Notes under the pieces: model-generated | Database searches by the model: none | Told to the model about the DNA's origin: nothing | What the model saw: only the letters and a program-made list of their open reading frames with translations | Made by a program: the position numbers and the translations under genes | Assembly (NCBI RefSeq): GCF_014596085.1 | Contig: NZ_JACCJY010000002.1 | Coordinates: forward strand, 186,001 to 250,000 | DNA length: 64,000 bases | DNA from: Azospirillum tabaci | GTDB taxonomy: Bacteria; Pseudomonadota; Alphaproteobacteria; Azospirillales; Azospirillaceae | Direction of reading: 5' to 3' | Part shown: positions 1 through 8,445 of the stretch, in pieces | Layout of the letters: each line of letters starts with the position of its first letter | Position numbering within the stretch: position 1 is the first letter of the stretch

Positions 1-655
1 CGACCAGACGCGGCCCCAGTGTAGTCCGCGGATCGGGCCTCCGCAGCCGCCGCAGCAGCACGGCGCGCGCCGAGTCGTCGGCCACCTCCAGCGTTCCGTA
101 GGCGATCCGCAGGCCGAGCGCCGCGTCGCCGATGGTGCCCGTGACGTACACGCGGTCGCCGGGCCGCCCGCCCCAGCGCGGCACCGCTCCGCCCTTCGGC
201 ACCAGACCGAAGGCCGTCACCGACAGGGTGATGGGGCCGGAGGTCGAAACCGAGTCGCCGCCGGCCAGGGCGATTCCGAAACGGGCCTGATCCTCGCCCA
301 GACCAGCGGCGAAACCGGCCAGCCAGTCCTCACCCACCGTCTTCGGCAGGGCGGTGACCAGCGTGTAGGCGTAGGGGGCCGCCCCCATGGCGGCGAGGTC
401 CGACAGGTTGGTGCGCAGCAGCTTCGCGGCGATGTCGCCGGGCGCGTCCTCGGGAAAGAAGTGGACGCCCGCCACCATGGCGTCCGTGGTGACGACCAGT
501 TCCTGGTCCGGTGGAACGCCGAACACGGCGGCGTCGTCGGCAAGCCCGCGGGCGCCCGGAAAACCGGACGCCAACGGCCTGAAATAACGGTCGATCCGCC
601 CGAACTCGCCGAGCGGCTTACCGGTCTTTGCCCTAGCGGTCTTTGGGTTGGTCAC
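1..655 (-). CDS. thiL: Thiamine-monophosphate kinase, 3' end cut by window edge
   Basis: ThiL phosphorylates thiamine monophosphate to thiamine pyrophosphate, the last step of cofactor synthesis. The minus strand reads a GTG start at 655, then GEFGRIDRYFRPLASGFPGA, then the ThiL hallmark GLADDAAVFG and a VVTTDAMVAGVHFF segment (Mg-ATP binding Asp residues). Further on come LRTNLSDLAAMGA and ALAGGDSVSTSGP. The frame stays open to base 1, so the C-terminus is missing. The GTG start overlaps the end of nusB by 23 bp in another frame, consistent with translational coupling. It is the last visible gene of the rpiB-to-thiL operon. The GTG is the best start I see; an internal start cannot be excluded. 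Confidence 0.93.
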   Translation of the reverse strand, partial: MTNPKTARAKTGKPLGEFGRIDRYFRPLASGFPGARGLADDAAVFGVPPDQELVVTTDAMVAGVHFFPEDAPGDIAAKLLRTNLSDLAAMGAAPYAYTLVTALPKTVGEDWLAGFAAGLGEDQARFGIALAGGDSVSTSGPITLSVTAFGLVPKGGAVPRWGGRPGDRVYVTGTIGDAALGLRIAYGTLEVADDSARAVLLRRLRRPDPRTTLGPRLV

Positions 656-1205
656 GGCTGGGGTCCGGCTGGGCCAGTTCGTCCGGCCGCAGCGCGCGGG
701 CCACATGGTCGAGCACGCCGTTCACCATGCCCGGCTCCCGCGCCGCGAAGAAGGCGTGCGCCACATCCACATACTCGCTGATGAGGATGCGCGGGTGCGT
801 GTCGTTGTGGACGAACAGCTCATAGGCGCCGGCCCGCAGGATGGCGCGCATCAGCAGTTCCAGGCGGTCCAGCGCGTAGCGGGGCTCGAGCGCCGAGGCC
901 AGCATGCCGTCGACCTCCGCCCGGCGGTGCGCGGCACCGCGGACGATGTCGGCGAACAGCTGCGGGTCGGCGGCGACGAACTTCGCCCCATCGATCTCCT
1001 CACCCAGCCGGTGATTGACGAACTCGCCGATCACGGATTCCACGGCGATGCCGGTCGGTTCGATCTGGTTCAGGTCGATCTGGTACAGGGCCTGAACGGC
1101 GGCAAGGCGCGCGGCCTTGCGCCGGGCCTTGGCCGATCCGCCACCCGTCCGGTTCCGGGAGCCGCGCTTCTGTTTCGCGCGGCCAGCCGCGTCGTCGTTG
1201 CTCAT
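633..1205 (-). CDS. nusB: Transcription antitermination factor NusB
   Basis: NusB binds boxA RNA with NusE (S10) and supports rRNA antitermination. The 190-residue product contains the usual all-helical core, seen in RLAAVQALYQIDLNQ near residues 34-48, the ARAILRAGAYELF-like segment (here MRAILRAGAYELF) and ISEYVDVAHAFF. It is longer than the ~140 residues of E. coli NusB because of a basic N-terminal extension of about 30 residues rich in Arg, Lys and Gly. It follows ribH by 33 bp and overlaps thiL. Linkage of ribH and nusB is the classic arrangement and supports the call. Confidence 0.97.
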   Translation of the reverse strand: MSNDDAAGRAKQKRGSRNRTGGGSAKARRKAARLAAVQALYQIDLNQIEPTGIAVESVIGEFVNHRLGEEIDGAKFVAADPQLFADIVRGAAHRRAEVDGMLASALEPRYALDRLELLMRAILRAGAYELFVHNDTHPRILISEYVDVAHAFFAAREPGMVNGVLDHVARALRPDELAQPDPSRDQPKDR

Positions 1206-1238
1206 GATGCTCAGTCTGTCAGGAATTGCACCGCGGGG

Positions 1239-1703
1239 TCACCGCGGATAGAGGCGGAATTGGCGCTTGAGTTCGATCATGTCAAGGCAGGCGCGCGCCG
1301 CGAAACCGCCCTTGTTCTTGGCCGTGACGGAGGCCCGCGCCCAGGCCTGCTCGCGGTTCTCCACCGTCAACACGCCGTTGCCGATGGCCAGCGCGTAGCG
1401 CAGCGCGAGGTCCTGGAGACCGCGGGCGCTCTCGTTGCAGACGATGTCGTAATGGGTGGTCTCGCCGCGGATCACGCAGCCCAGCCCGACATAGCCGTCG
1501 AAGCGCTTGCGCGCCGTGAAGAAGTCCATGGAGCGCAGGGCGTACAGGATCGCCGCCGGAATCTCCAGGCACCCCGGGACCGAGACGCGCTGGTAGGTGG
1601 CGCCTTCCTTCTCGATCTCGGCAATGGCGCCTTTCACCAGTTCGTCGGCGATGTCCTCGTAGAAGCGGGCTTCCACGATCATCAGATGGGGCTTTTCGGT
1701 CAT
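1239..1703 (-). CDS. ribH: 6,7-dimethyl-8-ribityllumazine synthase
   Basis: RibH condenses the ribityl-aminopyrimidine with 3,4-dihydroxy-2-butanone 4-phosphate to give lumazine, the penultimate riboflavin step. The 154-residue length is typical. Visible family signatures are RVSVPGCLEIPAAI (residues ~40-53), the phosphate and substrate loop GLGCVIRGETTHYDIVCNE with its catalytic His, and NGVLTVENREQA. The protein forms a soluble shell-like oligomer in the family. It sits between ribB and nusB in the flavin operon, 21 bp downstream of ribB. Confidence 0.97.
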   Translation of the reverse strand: MTEKPHLMIVEARFYEDIADELVKGAIAEIEKEGATYQRVSVPGCLEIPAAILYALRSMDFFTARKRFDGYVGLGCVIRGETTHYDIVCNESARGLQDLALRYALAIGNGVLTVENREQAWARASVTAKNKGGFAARACLDMIELKRQFRLYPR

Positions 1704-1724
1704 CTCGGGTCGCTCGGCTGACGG

Positions 1725-2849
1725 TTACTGGTCATGCAGGGGAATCGGGCGGTGGCCGAGCACGGTCAGGCCGTACCCCTCCAGCCCGATGATGGACTTC
1801 TTGCGGTTCGACAGCAGAACCATGTCGCGCACGCCCAGGTCCAGCAGGATCTGCGCGCCCACGCCATAATCCCGCAGAGCGGGGGTCGGGTTCTCGTGAC
1901 CTTCCAGCCGCGCTTTGACCGATTCCGTGAGGCTGTTCGCCATCGGCTCGCGCAGCAGGACGATCACGCCGCGGCCCTCGCGCGCGATCATTTCCATGGA
2001 GGCCTGAAGCTCACCGTCGCGGGCGGCGCTCCTGTCGCCCAGCACGTCGTCCAGCACCGACAGGGCGTGCATGCGCACCAGCACCGGCTCGTCGCCGGAG
2101 ATGTCGCCGCGCACCAGCGCGATGTGCTCCGCGTAGGCCACCTTGTTGACGTAGACGTACATCTGGAAGCGCCCGCCGAAGCGGCTGTCCAGCGTCGCCG
2201 CCAGCTTCTGCTCGACGATCGTCTCGGTGCGGCGGCGGTAGGCGATCAGGTCGGCGATGGTGCCCACCTTCAGCCCGTGGAACTGCGCGAACTTCACCAG
2301 ATCCGGCAGGCGGGCCATGGTGCCGTCGTCGTTCATGATCTCGCAGATCACGCCCGCCGCGGTCATGCCGGCCATGCGGGCGATGTCCACCGAGGCTTCC
2401 GTGTGGCCGGCGCGGACCAGCACGCCGCCGTCACGGGCGAGCAGCGGGAAAACGTGGCCCGGCGTCACGATGGCGTCCGGCCCGGCGGTCGGGTCGATGG
2501 CGACCTGGATGGTGCGGGCGCGGTCGGCGGCGGAGATGCCGGTGGTTACGCCCTCGCGCGCCTCTATGGAGACGGTGAAGGCGGTCTGGTGGCGGGTGCC
2601 GTTCTGCTGCGCCATCAGCGGCAGGCGCAGCCGCTCGATGTGGTTCTGGTCCATGGCGAGGCAGATCAGGCCGCGCCCGTACTTGGCCATGAAGTTCACG
2701 GCCTCGGGAGTCGCGCACTGGGCCGGGATGACCAGATCGCCTTCGTTCTCGCGGTCCTCGTCATCGACGAGGATGAACATCTTGCCCTGGCGCGCCTCCT
2801 CGATGATCTCCTCGGGGCGCGACAGATACTCGTGAAACTCGGACGTCAT
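1725..2849 (-). CDS. ribB: 3,4-dihydroxy-2-butanone-4-phosphate synthase with degenerate GTP cyclohydrolase II domain (RibBX type)
   Basis: The N-terminal ~200 residues are a complete DHBP synthase that makes the four-carbon unit for RibH from ribulose 5-phosphate. They show the acidic loop VDDEDRENEGDLV, RGLICLAMD, and the HTEASVD motif. The C-terminal ~170 residues align in layout with GTP cyclohydrolase II (RFGGRFQMYVYVN, GYGLTVLGHRPI) but hold no cysteine at all. Where active enzymes have the three zinc-binding Cys and RCDCG, this one has a VLGDRSAARDGELQAS segment. This matches the RibBX class described in alphaproteobacteria, where the second domain lacks cyclohydrolase activity. A separate RibA is therefore expected elsewhere in the genome. 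The start overlaps the ribE stop by ATGA. Confidence 0.93.
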   Translation of the reverse strand: MTSEFHEYLSRPEEIIEEARQGKMFILVDDEDRENEGDLVIPAQCATPEAVNFMAKYGRGLICLAMDQNHIERLRLPLMAQQNGTRHQTAFTVSIEAREGVTTGISAADRARTIQVAIDPTAGPDAIVTPGHVFPLLARDGGVLVRAGHTEASVDIARMAGMTAAGVICEIMNDDGTMARLPDLVKFAQFHGLKVGTIADLIAYRRRTETIVEQKLAATLDSRFGGRFQMYVYVNKVAYAEHIALVRGDISGDEPVLVRMHALSVLDDVLGDRSAARDGELQASMEMIAREGRGVIVLLREPMANSLTESVKARLEGHENPTPALRDYGVGAQILLDLGVRDMVLLSNRKKSIIGLEGYGLTVLGHRPIPLHDQ

Positions 2850-3433
2850 TCCTGCCCTGCCAGACGCGCCACATACCGCGCGAGCATATCGATTTCCAGG
2901 TTCACCCGGTCCCCGGCCTTCAGCGCGCCGAAGGTGGTCGCATCCTGGGTGTGCGGGATGATGTTCACGCCGAAGCGCGCGCCATCGACCTCGTTCACCG
3001 TCAGCGACACGCCGTCCAGCGCCACCGACCCCTTGGAGGCGATGTATTTCGCCAGGGAGGCCGGCGCCTCGAAGGTGAAGCGCTTCGACTCGCCGTCGGC
3101 GCGGACCTCCACCACGGAGGCGACGCCGTCGACATGGCCGGACACGATGTGCCCGCCCAACTCGTCACCGACCTTGAGCGCGCGCTCAAGGTTGATGCGG
3201 GTGCCTTCGGCCCAGCCGCCCAGCGTCGTCTTCGACAAAGTCTCGGCGGAGGCCTGGACGGCGAACCAGCCCGGCCCCTTTTCGACGACCGTCAGGCAGA
3301 CGCCGTTGTTGGCGATGGACGCGCCGATGGGAACCGTCTCCATAGCGAAGGCGGTCTCGACGGTGAACCGGGTGTCGCCCTGCCGTTCCACGGCCCGAAC
3401 GCGCCCAACATCGGTGATGATTCCGGTGAACAT
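2846..3433 (-). CDS. ribE: Riboflavin synthase, alpha subunit
   Basis: This enzyme dismutates two lumazines to riboflavin. The protein starts MFTGIITDVGRV, the universal family N-terminus, and has two tandem lumazine-binding repeats of about 95 residues. Each repeat carries the expected motif: SIANNGVCLTVV in repeat 1 and GSVALDGVSLTVN in repeat 2, with GHIVSGHVDGVA between them. The 195-residue length is normal. It is translationally coupled to ribB (4-bp overlap) and lies 112 bp downstream of ribD. No FMN riboswitch is visible in that gap. Confidence 0.97.
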   Translation of the reverse strand: MFTGIITDVGRVRAVERQGDTRFTVETAFAMETVPIGASIANNGVCLTVVEKGPGWFAVQASAETLSKTTLGGWAEGTRINLERALKVGDELGGHIVSGHVDGVASVVEVRADGESKRFTFEAPASLAKYIASKGSVALDGVSLTVNEVDGARFGVNIIPHTQDATTFGALKAGDRVNLEIDMLARYVARLAGQE

Positions 3434-3546
3434 GGGCCGGCAATTTAGCAGGTTTTCAATCGTGTGAAAGATTCATCCGCACGGCGCGGCACGCAACGGA
3501 CTGTTGCGCCCAGCACGGTGCCGAACGCCGTGCAGTCACGCACCGT

Positions 3547-4665
3547 TCAACCGCGGCGGACGTAGCTCTCCACGAGGTCGTCCCCGGCCTGCCGCAGGTC
3601 GGTCCGGCGGAACAGGGCCATACGCCCCAACCCATCCACCCCGAAGGCATGGACCGCCGGCAGCCCATCGCCACCCATGATCGAGGCGGCGCGGAACCAC
3701 TCCAGCCGGTCCACCAGATTGGCGCGCAGCAGCGAGGCCGCCAGCGTGGCCCCGCCCTCCACCAGCACGCGGGTCAGGCCGCGGCGGGCCAGGGCGGCGC
3801 TCGCCTCGACCAGATCCGGCAGACCGGCGGAATCGGCGGGCACGCGGATCACCTCCAGTCCGCAGTTCTGGAAGACGGCCAGACGGCTGGGGTCGGCGTC
3901 CTCCCGTGTGACGACCCAGGTCGGCACGGACCGCGCGCCCGAGGCCAGTTTCCCGGTCAGCGGCAGGCGCAGCCGGCTGTCGACGACGATGCGCACGGGC
4001 GAACGATGAGCCAGCCCCGGCAGGCGGCAGGTGAGTTCCGGATCGTCGGCCAGGGCGGTGCGGATGCCGACCATGATCGCGTCGTGGCTGGCGCGCAGAC
4101 GGTGTCCCCAGGCTCGCGCCGTCGGCCCGGTGATCCATTGCGACTGGCCGGTATGGGTGGCGATGCGCCCATCCAGCGTCGTGGCCGCCTTCACTGTATA
4201 GAGTGGACGGTTGTCCTGGATGCGTCGGAAGAAGCCCTCGTTGAGCGTCCAGGCCTCGTCCTCGCAGACGCCGGTTTCCACCGCGACCCCGGCGGCGCGC
4301 AACCGCTCCAGACCGCCCCCAGCCACCCGCGGGTCGGGATCGCCACAAGCCACCACCACCCGCGCCACTCCGGCCTCCACCAGCGCCAGAGCGCAGGGTG
4401 GCGTTTTCCCGTAATGATTGCAGGGCTCCAGGGTCACATAGGCGGTCGCGCCGTGCGCAGCACCACCGGCACGGGCCAAGGCTTCCGTCTCGGCGTGGGG
4501 CCGTCCGCCCGGCTGGGTCCAACCGCGCCCGACCACCACACCGTCGCGCACGATGACGCAGCCCACCGCCGGGTTCGGCCATGTGTTGCCGAGCCCGCGC
4601 GCCGCCAGGGCCAGAGCGGCCCGCATGTGGCGGAGGTCGTCGGGATGGATGGCTTGCTTCGCCAT
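3547..4665 (-). CDS. ribD: Bifunctional diaminohydroxyphosphoribosylaminopyrimidine deaminase / aminouracil reductase
   Basis: RibD performs the second and third riboflavin steps. Residues 1-145 are a cytidine-deaminase-like zinc domain: WPNPAVGCVIV, the HAE motif in GRPHAETEALA, and the PCNHYGKTPPC zinc cysteines. Residues ~150-372 are the NADPH reductase: KAATTLDGRIATHTGQSQWI, DAIMVGIRTALADDPEL, and the VEGGATLAASLL signature. I chose the ATG at 4665; an in-frame GTG at 4674 is also possible. It follows nrdR by about 17 bp. Confidence 0.96.
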   Translation of the reverse strand: MAKQAIHPDDLRHMRAALALAARGLGNTWPNPAVGCVIVRDGVVVGRGWTQPGGRPHAETEALARAGGAAHGATAYVTLEPCNHYGKTPPCALALVEAGVARVVVACGDPDPRVAGGGLERLRAAGVAVETGVCEDEAWTLNEGFFRRIQDNRPLYTVKAATTLDGRIATHTGQSQWITGPTARAWGHRLRASHDAIMVGIRTALADDPELTCRLPGLAHRSPVRIVVDSRLRLPLTGKLASGARSVPTWVVTREDADPSRLAVFQNCGLEVIRVPADSAGLPDLVEASAALARRGLTRVLVEGGATLAASLLRANLVDRLEWFRAASIMGGDGLPAVHAFGVDGLGRMALFRRTDLRQAGDDLVESYVRRG

Positions 4666-4682
4666 GGGCGCCACCCGCCCCC

Positions 4683-5147
4683 TCAGCCGTTCTGGGCTTC
4701 GGGGGCGAGTTGCTCGACGAACTCGTTGAAGTCCGACGCCTCGCGGAAGTCCTTGTAGACCGAGGCGTAGCGGATGTAGGCGACCTGATCGAGAGTCTGG
4801 AGCGCCACCATGATCATCTCGCCGATCTGCTTCGACGGGATCTCGCTCTCGCCGGAGGATTCGAGCTGGCGCACCAAGCTGTTCACCACCCGGTCGATGC
4901 GGTCGGCGTCGATCGGGCGCTTGCGCAGGGCGATGCGCATGGAGCGCAGGAGCTTTTCGCGGTCGAAAGGCTCCCGCTGGCCGGTGCTCTTCACCACCGT
5001 CAGCTCACGGAGCTGAACGCGCTCGAAGGTGGTGAAGCGCGCGCTGCAACTGGGGCAGAACCGCCGTCTGCGGATCGCCGAGTTGTCCTCGGTCGGTCGC
5101 GAGTCCTTGACCTGGGTGTCCTCGTGTCCGCAGAACGGGCAGCGCAT
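4683..5147 (-). CDS. nrdR: Transcriptional repressor NrdR
   Basis: NrdR represses ribonucleotide reductase genes by sensing dATP/ATP. The 154-residue protein begins with the zinc ribbon [13 protein letters not shown] ... RRRRFCPSC (four cysteines), followed by the ATP-cone domain with the [19 protein letters not shown] entry motif and KRPID. The C-terminus has [11 protein letters not shown], typical of the family. It sits between glyA and ribD, as in many alphaproteobacteria. NrdR boxes would be upstream of nrd genes, which are not in this window. Confidence 0.98.
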   Translation of the reverse strand: MRCPFCGHEDTQVKDSRPTEDNSAIRRRRFCPSCSARFTTFERVQLRELTVVKSTGQREPFDREKLLRSMRIALRKRPIDADRIDRVVNSLVRQLESSGESEIPSKQIGEMIMVALQTLDQVAYIRYASVYKDFREASDFNEFVEQLAPEAQNG

Positions 5148-5180
5148 GTCCGGCCTTTCCCCTTTAGTCGGTCTTGATGA

Positions 5181-6491
5181 TTACAGGGTCGGGTAGATGG
5201 GGAAGCGGCGGCACAGCTCGCGCACCTCTTCCCGCACCTTAGCCTCGACCGCCGCATTGTCGCCGGAGTTGCTGGCGGCCAGACCGTCCAGCGTCTCAAC
5301 GATCAGGCGGCCGACCTGCTCGAACTCGGCCACGCCGAAGCCGCGGGTGGTCGCCGCAGGGCTGCCCAGACGGACGCCGGAGGTGACCATCGGCTTCTGC
5401 GGGTCGAACGGCACCCCGTTCTTGTTGCAGGTCATGCCGGCGTGCTCCAGGCTCGCCTCGGCGGCCTTGCCGGTCAGGTTCTTCGGACGCAGGTCGACCA
5501 GCACGATGTGGCTGTCGGTGCCGCCGGACACGATGTCCAGGCCGCCCTCGATCAGCACCTTCGACAGGGCGCGGGCGTTGTCCAGGACGCTCTTGGCGTA
5601 GGTCTTGAACTCCGGACGCAGCGCTTCGGCGAAGGCCACCGCCTTGGCGGCGATGACGTGCATCAGCGGGCCGCCCTGCAGGCCGGGGAAGACCGCCGAG
5701 TTGATCTTCTTGGCGATTTCCTCGCTGTTGGTCAGCACCATGCCGCCGCGCGGGCCGCGCAGCGTCTTGTGGGTGGTGGTGGTGACCACGTCGGCGTAGG
5801 GGAACGGGTTCGGGTAGACGCCGCCGGCGATCAGGCCGGCATAGTGGGCGATGTCCACCATGAAGTACGCGCCGACCTCGTCCGCGATGGCGCGGAAGCG
5901 CTGGTAGTCGATGACGCGCGGATAGGCGGAACCGCCGGCGATGATCAGCTTCGGCTTGTGCTCGCGGGCCAGACGCTCGACCTCGTCGAAGTCGATCAGG
6001 TGGTCGTCGCGACGCACGCCGTACTGCACGGCCTTGAACCACTTGCCCGACAGGTTCGGGGCGGCGCCATGGGTCAGGTGGCCGCCGGCCGCCAGCGACA
6101 TGCCGAGGATGGTGTCGCCCGGCTGGAGCAGGGCGAGATTGACCGCCTGGTTGGCCTGCGAACCGGAGTTCGGCTGGACGTTGGCGAAATTGCAGCCGAA
6201 CAGCTTGCAGGCGCGCTCGATCGCCAGCGTCTCGGCCACGTCCACATACTCGCAACCGCCGTAGTAACGCTTACCCGGATAGCCCTCGGCGTACTTGTTG
6301 GTCATGACCGAACCCTGGGCCTCCAGCACCGCCTGGGAGACGATGTTCTCGGACGCGATCAGCTCGATCTGCTCCTGCTGGCGGACCAGCTCGTCGCGCA
6401 CCGCGCGGGCCAGTTCGGGATCGGTCTCGGCGAGCGAGGCGGCGAAGAAGCGGCCGATCTCGGCGCGGGGGTCGGCGTTGGTCACGGTCAT
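5181..6491 (-). CDS. glyA: Serine hydroxymethyltransferase
   Basis: GlyA converts serine and tetrahydrofolate to glycine and methylene-tetrahydrofolate using PLP. The 436-residue product has [20 protein letters not shown], the [18 protein letters not shown] substrate region, and [16 protein letters not shown] containing the PLP-binding lysine. Length is normal. It lies 54 bp downstream of rpiB and 33 bp upstream of nrdR, so it is an early gene of the operon. An AGGA-like ribosome binding site lies about 11 nt before the ATG. Confidence 0.99.
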   Translation of the reverse strand: MTVTNADPRAEIGRFFAASLAETDPELARAVRDELVRQQEQIELIASENIVSQAVLEAQGSVMTNKYAEGYPGKRYYGGCEYVDVAETLAIERACKLFGCNFANVQPNSGSQANQAVNLALLQPGDTILGMSLAAGGHLTHGAAPNLSGKWFKAVQYGVRRDDHLIDFDEVERLAREHKPKLIIAGGSAYPRVIDYQRFRAIADEVGAYFMVDIAHYAGLIAGGVYPNPFPYADVVTTTTHKTLRGPRGGMVLTNSEEIAKKINSAVFPGLQGGPLMHVIAAKAVAFAEALRPEFKTYAKSVLDNARALSKVLIEGGLDIVSGGTDSHIVLVDLRPKNLTGKAAEASLEHAGMTCNKNGVPFDPQKPMVTSGVRLGSPAATTRGFGVAEFEQVGRLIVETLDGLAASNSGDNAAVEAKVREEVRELCRRFPIYPTL

Positions 6492-6545
6492 GGCAGGGCA
6501 GGTCCTTGGTTCAGAAAGCAGTCACGGGCCGGGTGAAGGGCCGTC

Positions 6546-6977
6546 TCATCCCATTTTGGCGATTCGCCGGCTGTGCCGTTCACCGCCTTCGAAATCGGTC
6601 TTCAGGAAGGCGTCCACGCAATCCTTGGCGATCTCAGCGCCGATGATGCGGGCGCCCAGCGCCACCACGTTCGCGTCGTTGTGCTGGCGCGCGAGACGGG
6701 CGGTCGTCACGTCGTGCACCAGGGCAGCACGGATGCCCGGATGCCGGTTCGCCGCGATGCTGATACCGATGCCGCTGCCGCAGATCAAAACACCGCGCGC
6801 CGCCCGCTTGTCGTTGATGGCACCCGCCAGCGCCGTGGCGAAATCCGGATAGTCCACCGACTCCGGACCGTTGCAGCCGAGGTCCAGCACCTCGTAGCCG
6901 GCGCCGGCCAGCCAGGAGGCGATCTGGGCCTTCATCTCGTACCCCGCGTGATCGGACGCGATCGCGATGGTGGTCAT
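6546..6977 (-). CDS. rpiB: Ribose-5-phosphate isomerase B
   Basis: RpiB interconverts ribose 5-phosphate and ribulose 5-phosphate, supplying the substrate of RibB further down the same operon. The 143-residue protein starts MTTIAIASDHAGYEMK and contains the active-site segment GVLICGSGIGISIAANRH with the catalytic Cys, and the HNDANVVALGAR motif; all are diagnostic of RpiB/LacAB. It appears to be the first gene of the minus-strand operon, since the next 536 bp upstream are non-coding and the following gene is divergent. Confidence 0.97.
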   Translation of the reverse strand: MTTIAIASDHAGYEMKAQIASWLAGAGYEVLDLGCNGPESVDYPDFATALAGAINDKRAARGVLICGSGIGISIAANRHPGIRAALVHDVTTARLARQHNDANVVALGARIIGAEIAKDCVDAFLKTDFEGGERHSRRIAKMG

Positions 6978-7513
6978 GAAAGAAAAACTCCGTGCACGAA
7001 TACGAATGGCGCCGGCCCGGTGGGAACACCCGGCGGAGACGGCGGCACGGCGCGCAAGCTACCAGATATCGCCCCGAACCGCCAGAAGGACACAACGCAC
7101 GGGGGCTTTGCACCGGACACAGAACCGCAAAGGAGGGAATGCCGGGCACGGGCGCGGTTCGGGGAGCATGGCCTGCAATGCATGCCGAGAACAAATGTTT
7201 CTCTATTTCCCGCACCCGTTGACGTTAACGGCCAGTAAGCAGGACGACCGATTCGGTCTCACACCACGAATCGGTCAGTTGCGGTGCCCGATTCCCATGG
7301 TCTTGCCTAGCTTCCCCTCACTAGACAATGCCTAAACGCGGGGCAGTGCAGCCGCAGGCCGGCCCTTTCCTGGGACATCTGATTTGCCGCGCCTTGTAAC
7401 TTCATGCAGATCGCAAATAACTTAATTCGCTCCTCTCGAAATTATATTGACACCCAAATCACGCTGTGCAACTTGGTTGCTAGGGACAAAATGAAAAATC
7501 AGGACTAATGGCA
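6978..7513. other. 536-bp divergent intergenic region between rpiB and mucR
   Basis: I find no convincing gene here. Two open frames of 69-122 codons lack family resemblance or good start signals. The half next to rpiB is GC-rich; the last ~130 bp before mucR are clearly AT-richer and carry a TTGACA hexamer at 7447-7452. A perfect 10-bp inverted repeat lies at 7246-7276. The region must hold the promoters of the rpiB operon and of mucR. Confidence 0.7.
7246..7276. repeat. 10-bp perfect inverted repeat upstream of mucR
   Basis: GACCGATTCG at 7246-7255 is matched by CGAATCGGTC at 7267-7276, with an 11-nt spacer. There is no following T-run, so it looks more like an operator or a leader hairpin than a terminator. 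Function unknown. Confidence 0.5.
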
Positions 7514-7957
7514 ATGAGTGACCAGCTTCGCGCCGATGTGCCCGATAACGAGCTTCTGCGGATGACCGCGGACATCGTCTCCGCATATGTCAGCAAGAAC
7601 GTTCTGCCGGCGCAGCAGATTCCCGAGGTGATCAACACGGTCTACTCGTCGCTGACCGGGCTGAACACGCAGCCCAGAGAGATTCCTTCGGAGCCCCTGA
7701 AGCCCGCCGTGCCGATCCGCAAGTCGGTGACGCCCGAATACATCGTGTGCCTGGAAGACGGCAAAAAGCTGAAGATGCTGAAGCGCCATCTGCGCTCCAC
7801 CTACAACATGTCGCCGGACGAATACCGGGCGCGCTGGAGCCTGCCACCCGATTATCCGATGGTCGCGCCGAACTACGCGGCGCAGCGCTCCGAGTTCGCG
7901 AAGCGGATCGGCCTCGGCCGCAGTTCCGGCCGCCAGACCCGCCGCAAGGCCGGCTGA
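7514..7957 (+). CDS. mucR: Ros/MucR family transcriptional regulator
   Basis: Ros/MucR proteins are small DNA-binding regulators of exopolysaccharide, motility and cell-cycle genes in alphaproteobacteria; they bind AT-rich, T-A-step sites. The product (147 residues from the second ATG, which has AGGA 9 nt upstream) has the helical N-terminal oligomerisation region and the family core KSVTPEYIVCLEDGKKLK, KRHLRSTYNMSPDEYRARW and DYPMVAPNYA. Compared with the Ros zinc finger (C79, C82, H92, H97), only C79 and H92 are kept: position 82 is Asp and 96-97 are Thr-Tyr. The protein therefore probably folds without zinc, as reported for some Mesorhizobium homologues. A strong terminator follows at 7981. 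Confidence 0.93.
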   Translation: MSDQLRADVPDNELLRMTADIVSAYVSKNVLPAQQIPEVINTVYSSLTGLNTQPREIPSEPLKPAVPIRKSVTPEYIVCLEDGKKLKMLKRHLRSTYNMSPDEYRARWSLPPDYPMVAPNYAAQRSEFAKRIGLGRSSGRQTRRKAG

Positions 7958-7980
7958 ACGCCAGCACCGTCCTGAACGAA

Positions 7981-8022
7981 CAGGGCCGGCCTCCCGCAAG
8001 GGAAGCCGGCCCTGTGTCGTTT
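7981..8022 (+). terminator. Rho-independent terminator after mucR
   Basis: CAGGGCCGGC at 7981-7990 pairs with GCCGGCCCTG at 8005-8014, extended by CCC/GGG, with a GCAA loop and a T-rich tail (TGTCGTTTCG). It lies 24 bp after the mucR stop. Confidence 0.85.
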
Positions 8023-8100
8023 CGCCCTTATGTCGTCGTGGTCCCGGGTCGTTCCGACCGCCGCGCGAACGGGCTTTGCCGAACCCGCCCGCGCCGCTTA

Positions 8101-8445
8101 TCACCCACAGTTGCGGCCAGACAGACGGCAGTTGAATCGTTCGACATTGCGGGTCAATTCCTGGCCTGTGCTGGCGTTTTCCTCGTTCAGGCAGCGCAGA
8201 TAGTCCATGGTCTTGTCCACGTACTCCTTCACCTCGAACTGGCAACTGGCCATCTTGTCCGCGCTGACGAAGGTGGTGGTGTCGCTCATGCAGAGCGGAA
8301 CGCCGGGCTTGGTGCAGATGATGGTGGTTTCCGCCCGCACAGCCGGGCTTTGCAGCACCACGGCCAGCGCCAGCAGCGTGGCTGCCGGCCTCAGGATCTC
8401 TCTCGACAGCGCGGGCATTCTCCGCAAGACCGTCACGCAACGCAT
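8101..8445 (-). CDS. Small secreted cysteine-containing protein, function unknown
   Basis: I do not recognise a family. From the ATG at 8445 the product is 114 residues. This start is preferred because GGAGGGAG lies 9 nt upstream; the open frame extends further but has no other good site. An N-terminal signal peptide is visible: arginines, a hydrophobic stretch LLALAVVLQS, and PAVRA before the likely cleavage site. The mature part is about 70 residues with six cysteines (IICTKPG, PLCMSD, ASCQFEV, YLRCLNE, FNCRLSG, RNCG), suggesting a disulfide-bonded periplasmic protein. It converges with mucR and stands alone. Confidence 0.7.
   Translation of the reverse strand: MRCVTVLRRMPALSREILRPAATLLALAVVLQSPAVRAETTIICTKPGVPLCMSDTTTFVSADKMASCQFEVKEYVDKTMDYLRCLNEENASTGQELTRNVERFNCRLSGRNCG

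Noticed and set aside
3434-3546. FMN riboswitch in the ribD-ribE gap
   Set aside because: None of the conserved core segments (such as the GGGTGAAAGTCCC-type block) is present; only a weak G/C hairpin is seen.
6978-7513. Coding frames in the rpiB-mucR gap (for example 6967-7335)
   Set aside because: The translations are compositionally biased, start inside rpiB or without a ribosome site, and show no family pattern.
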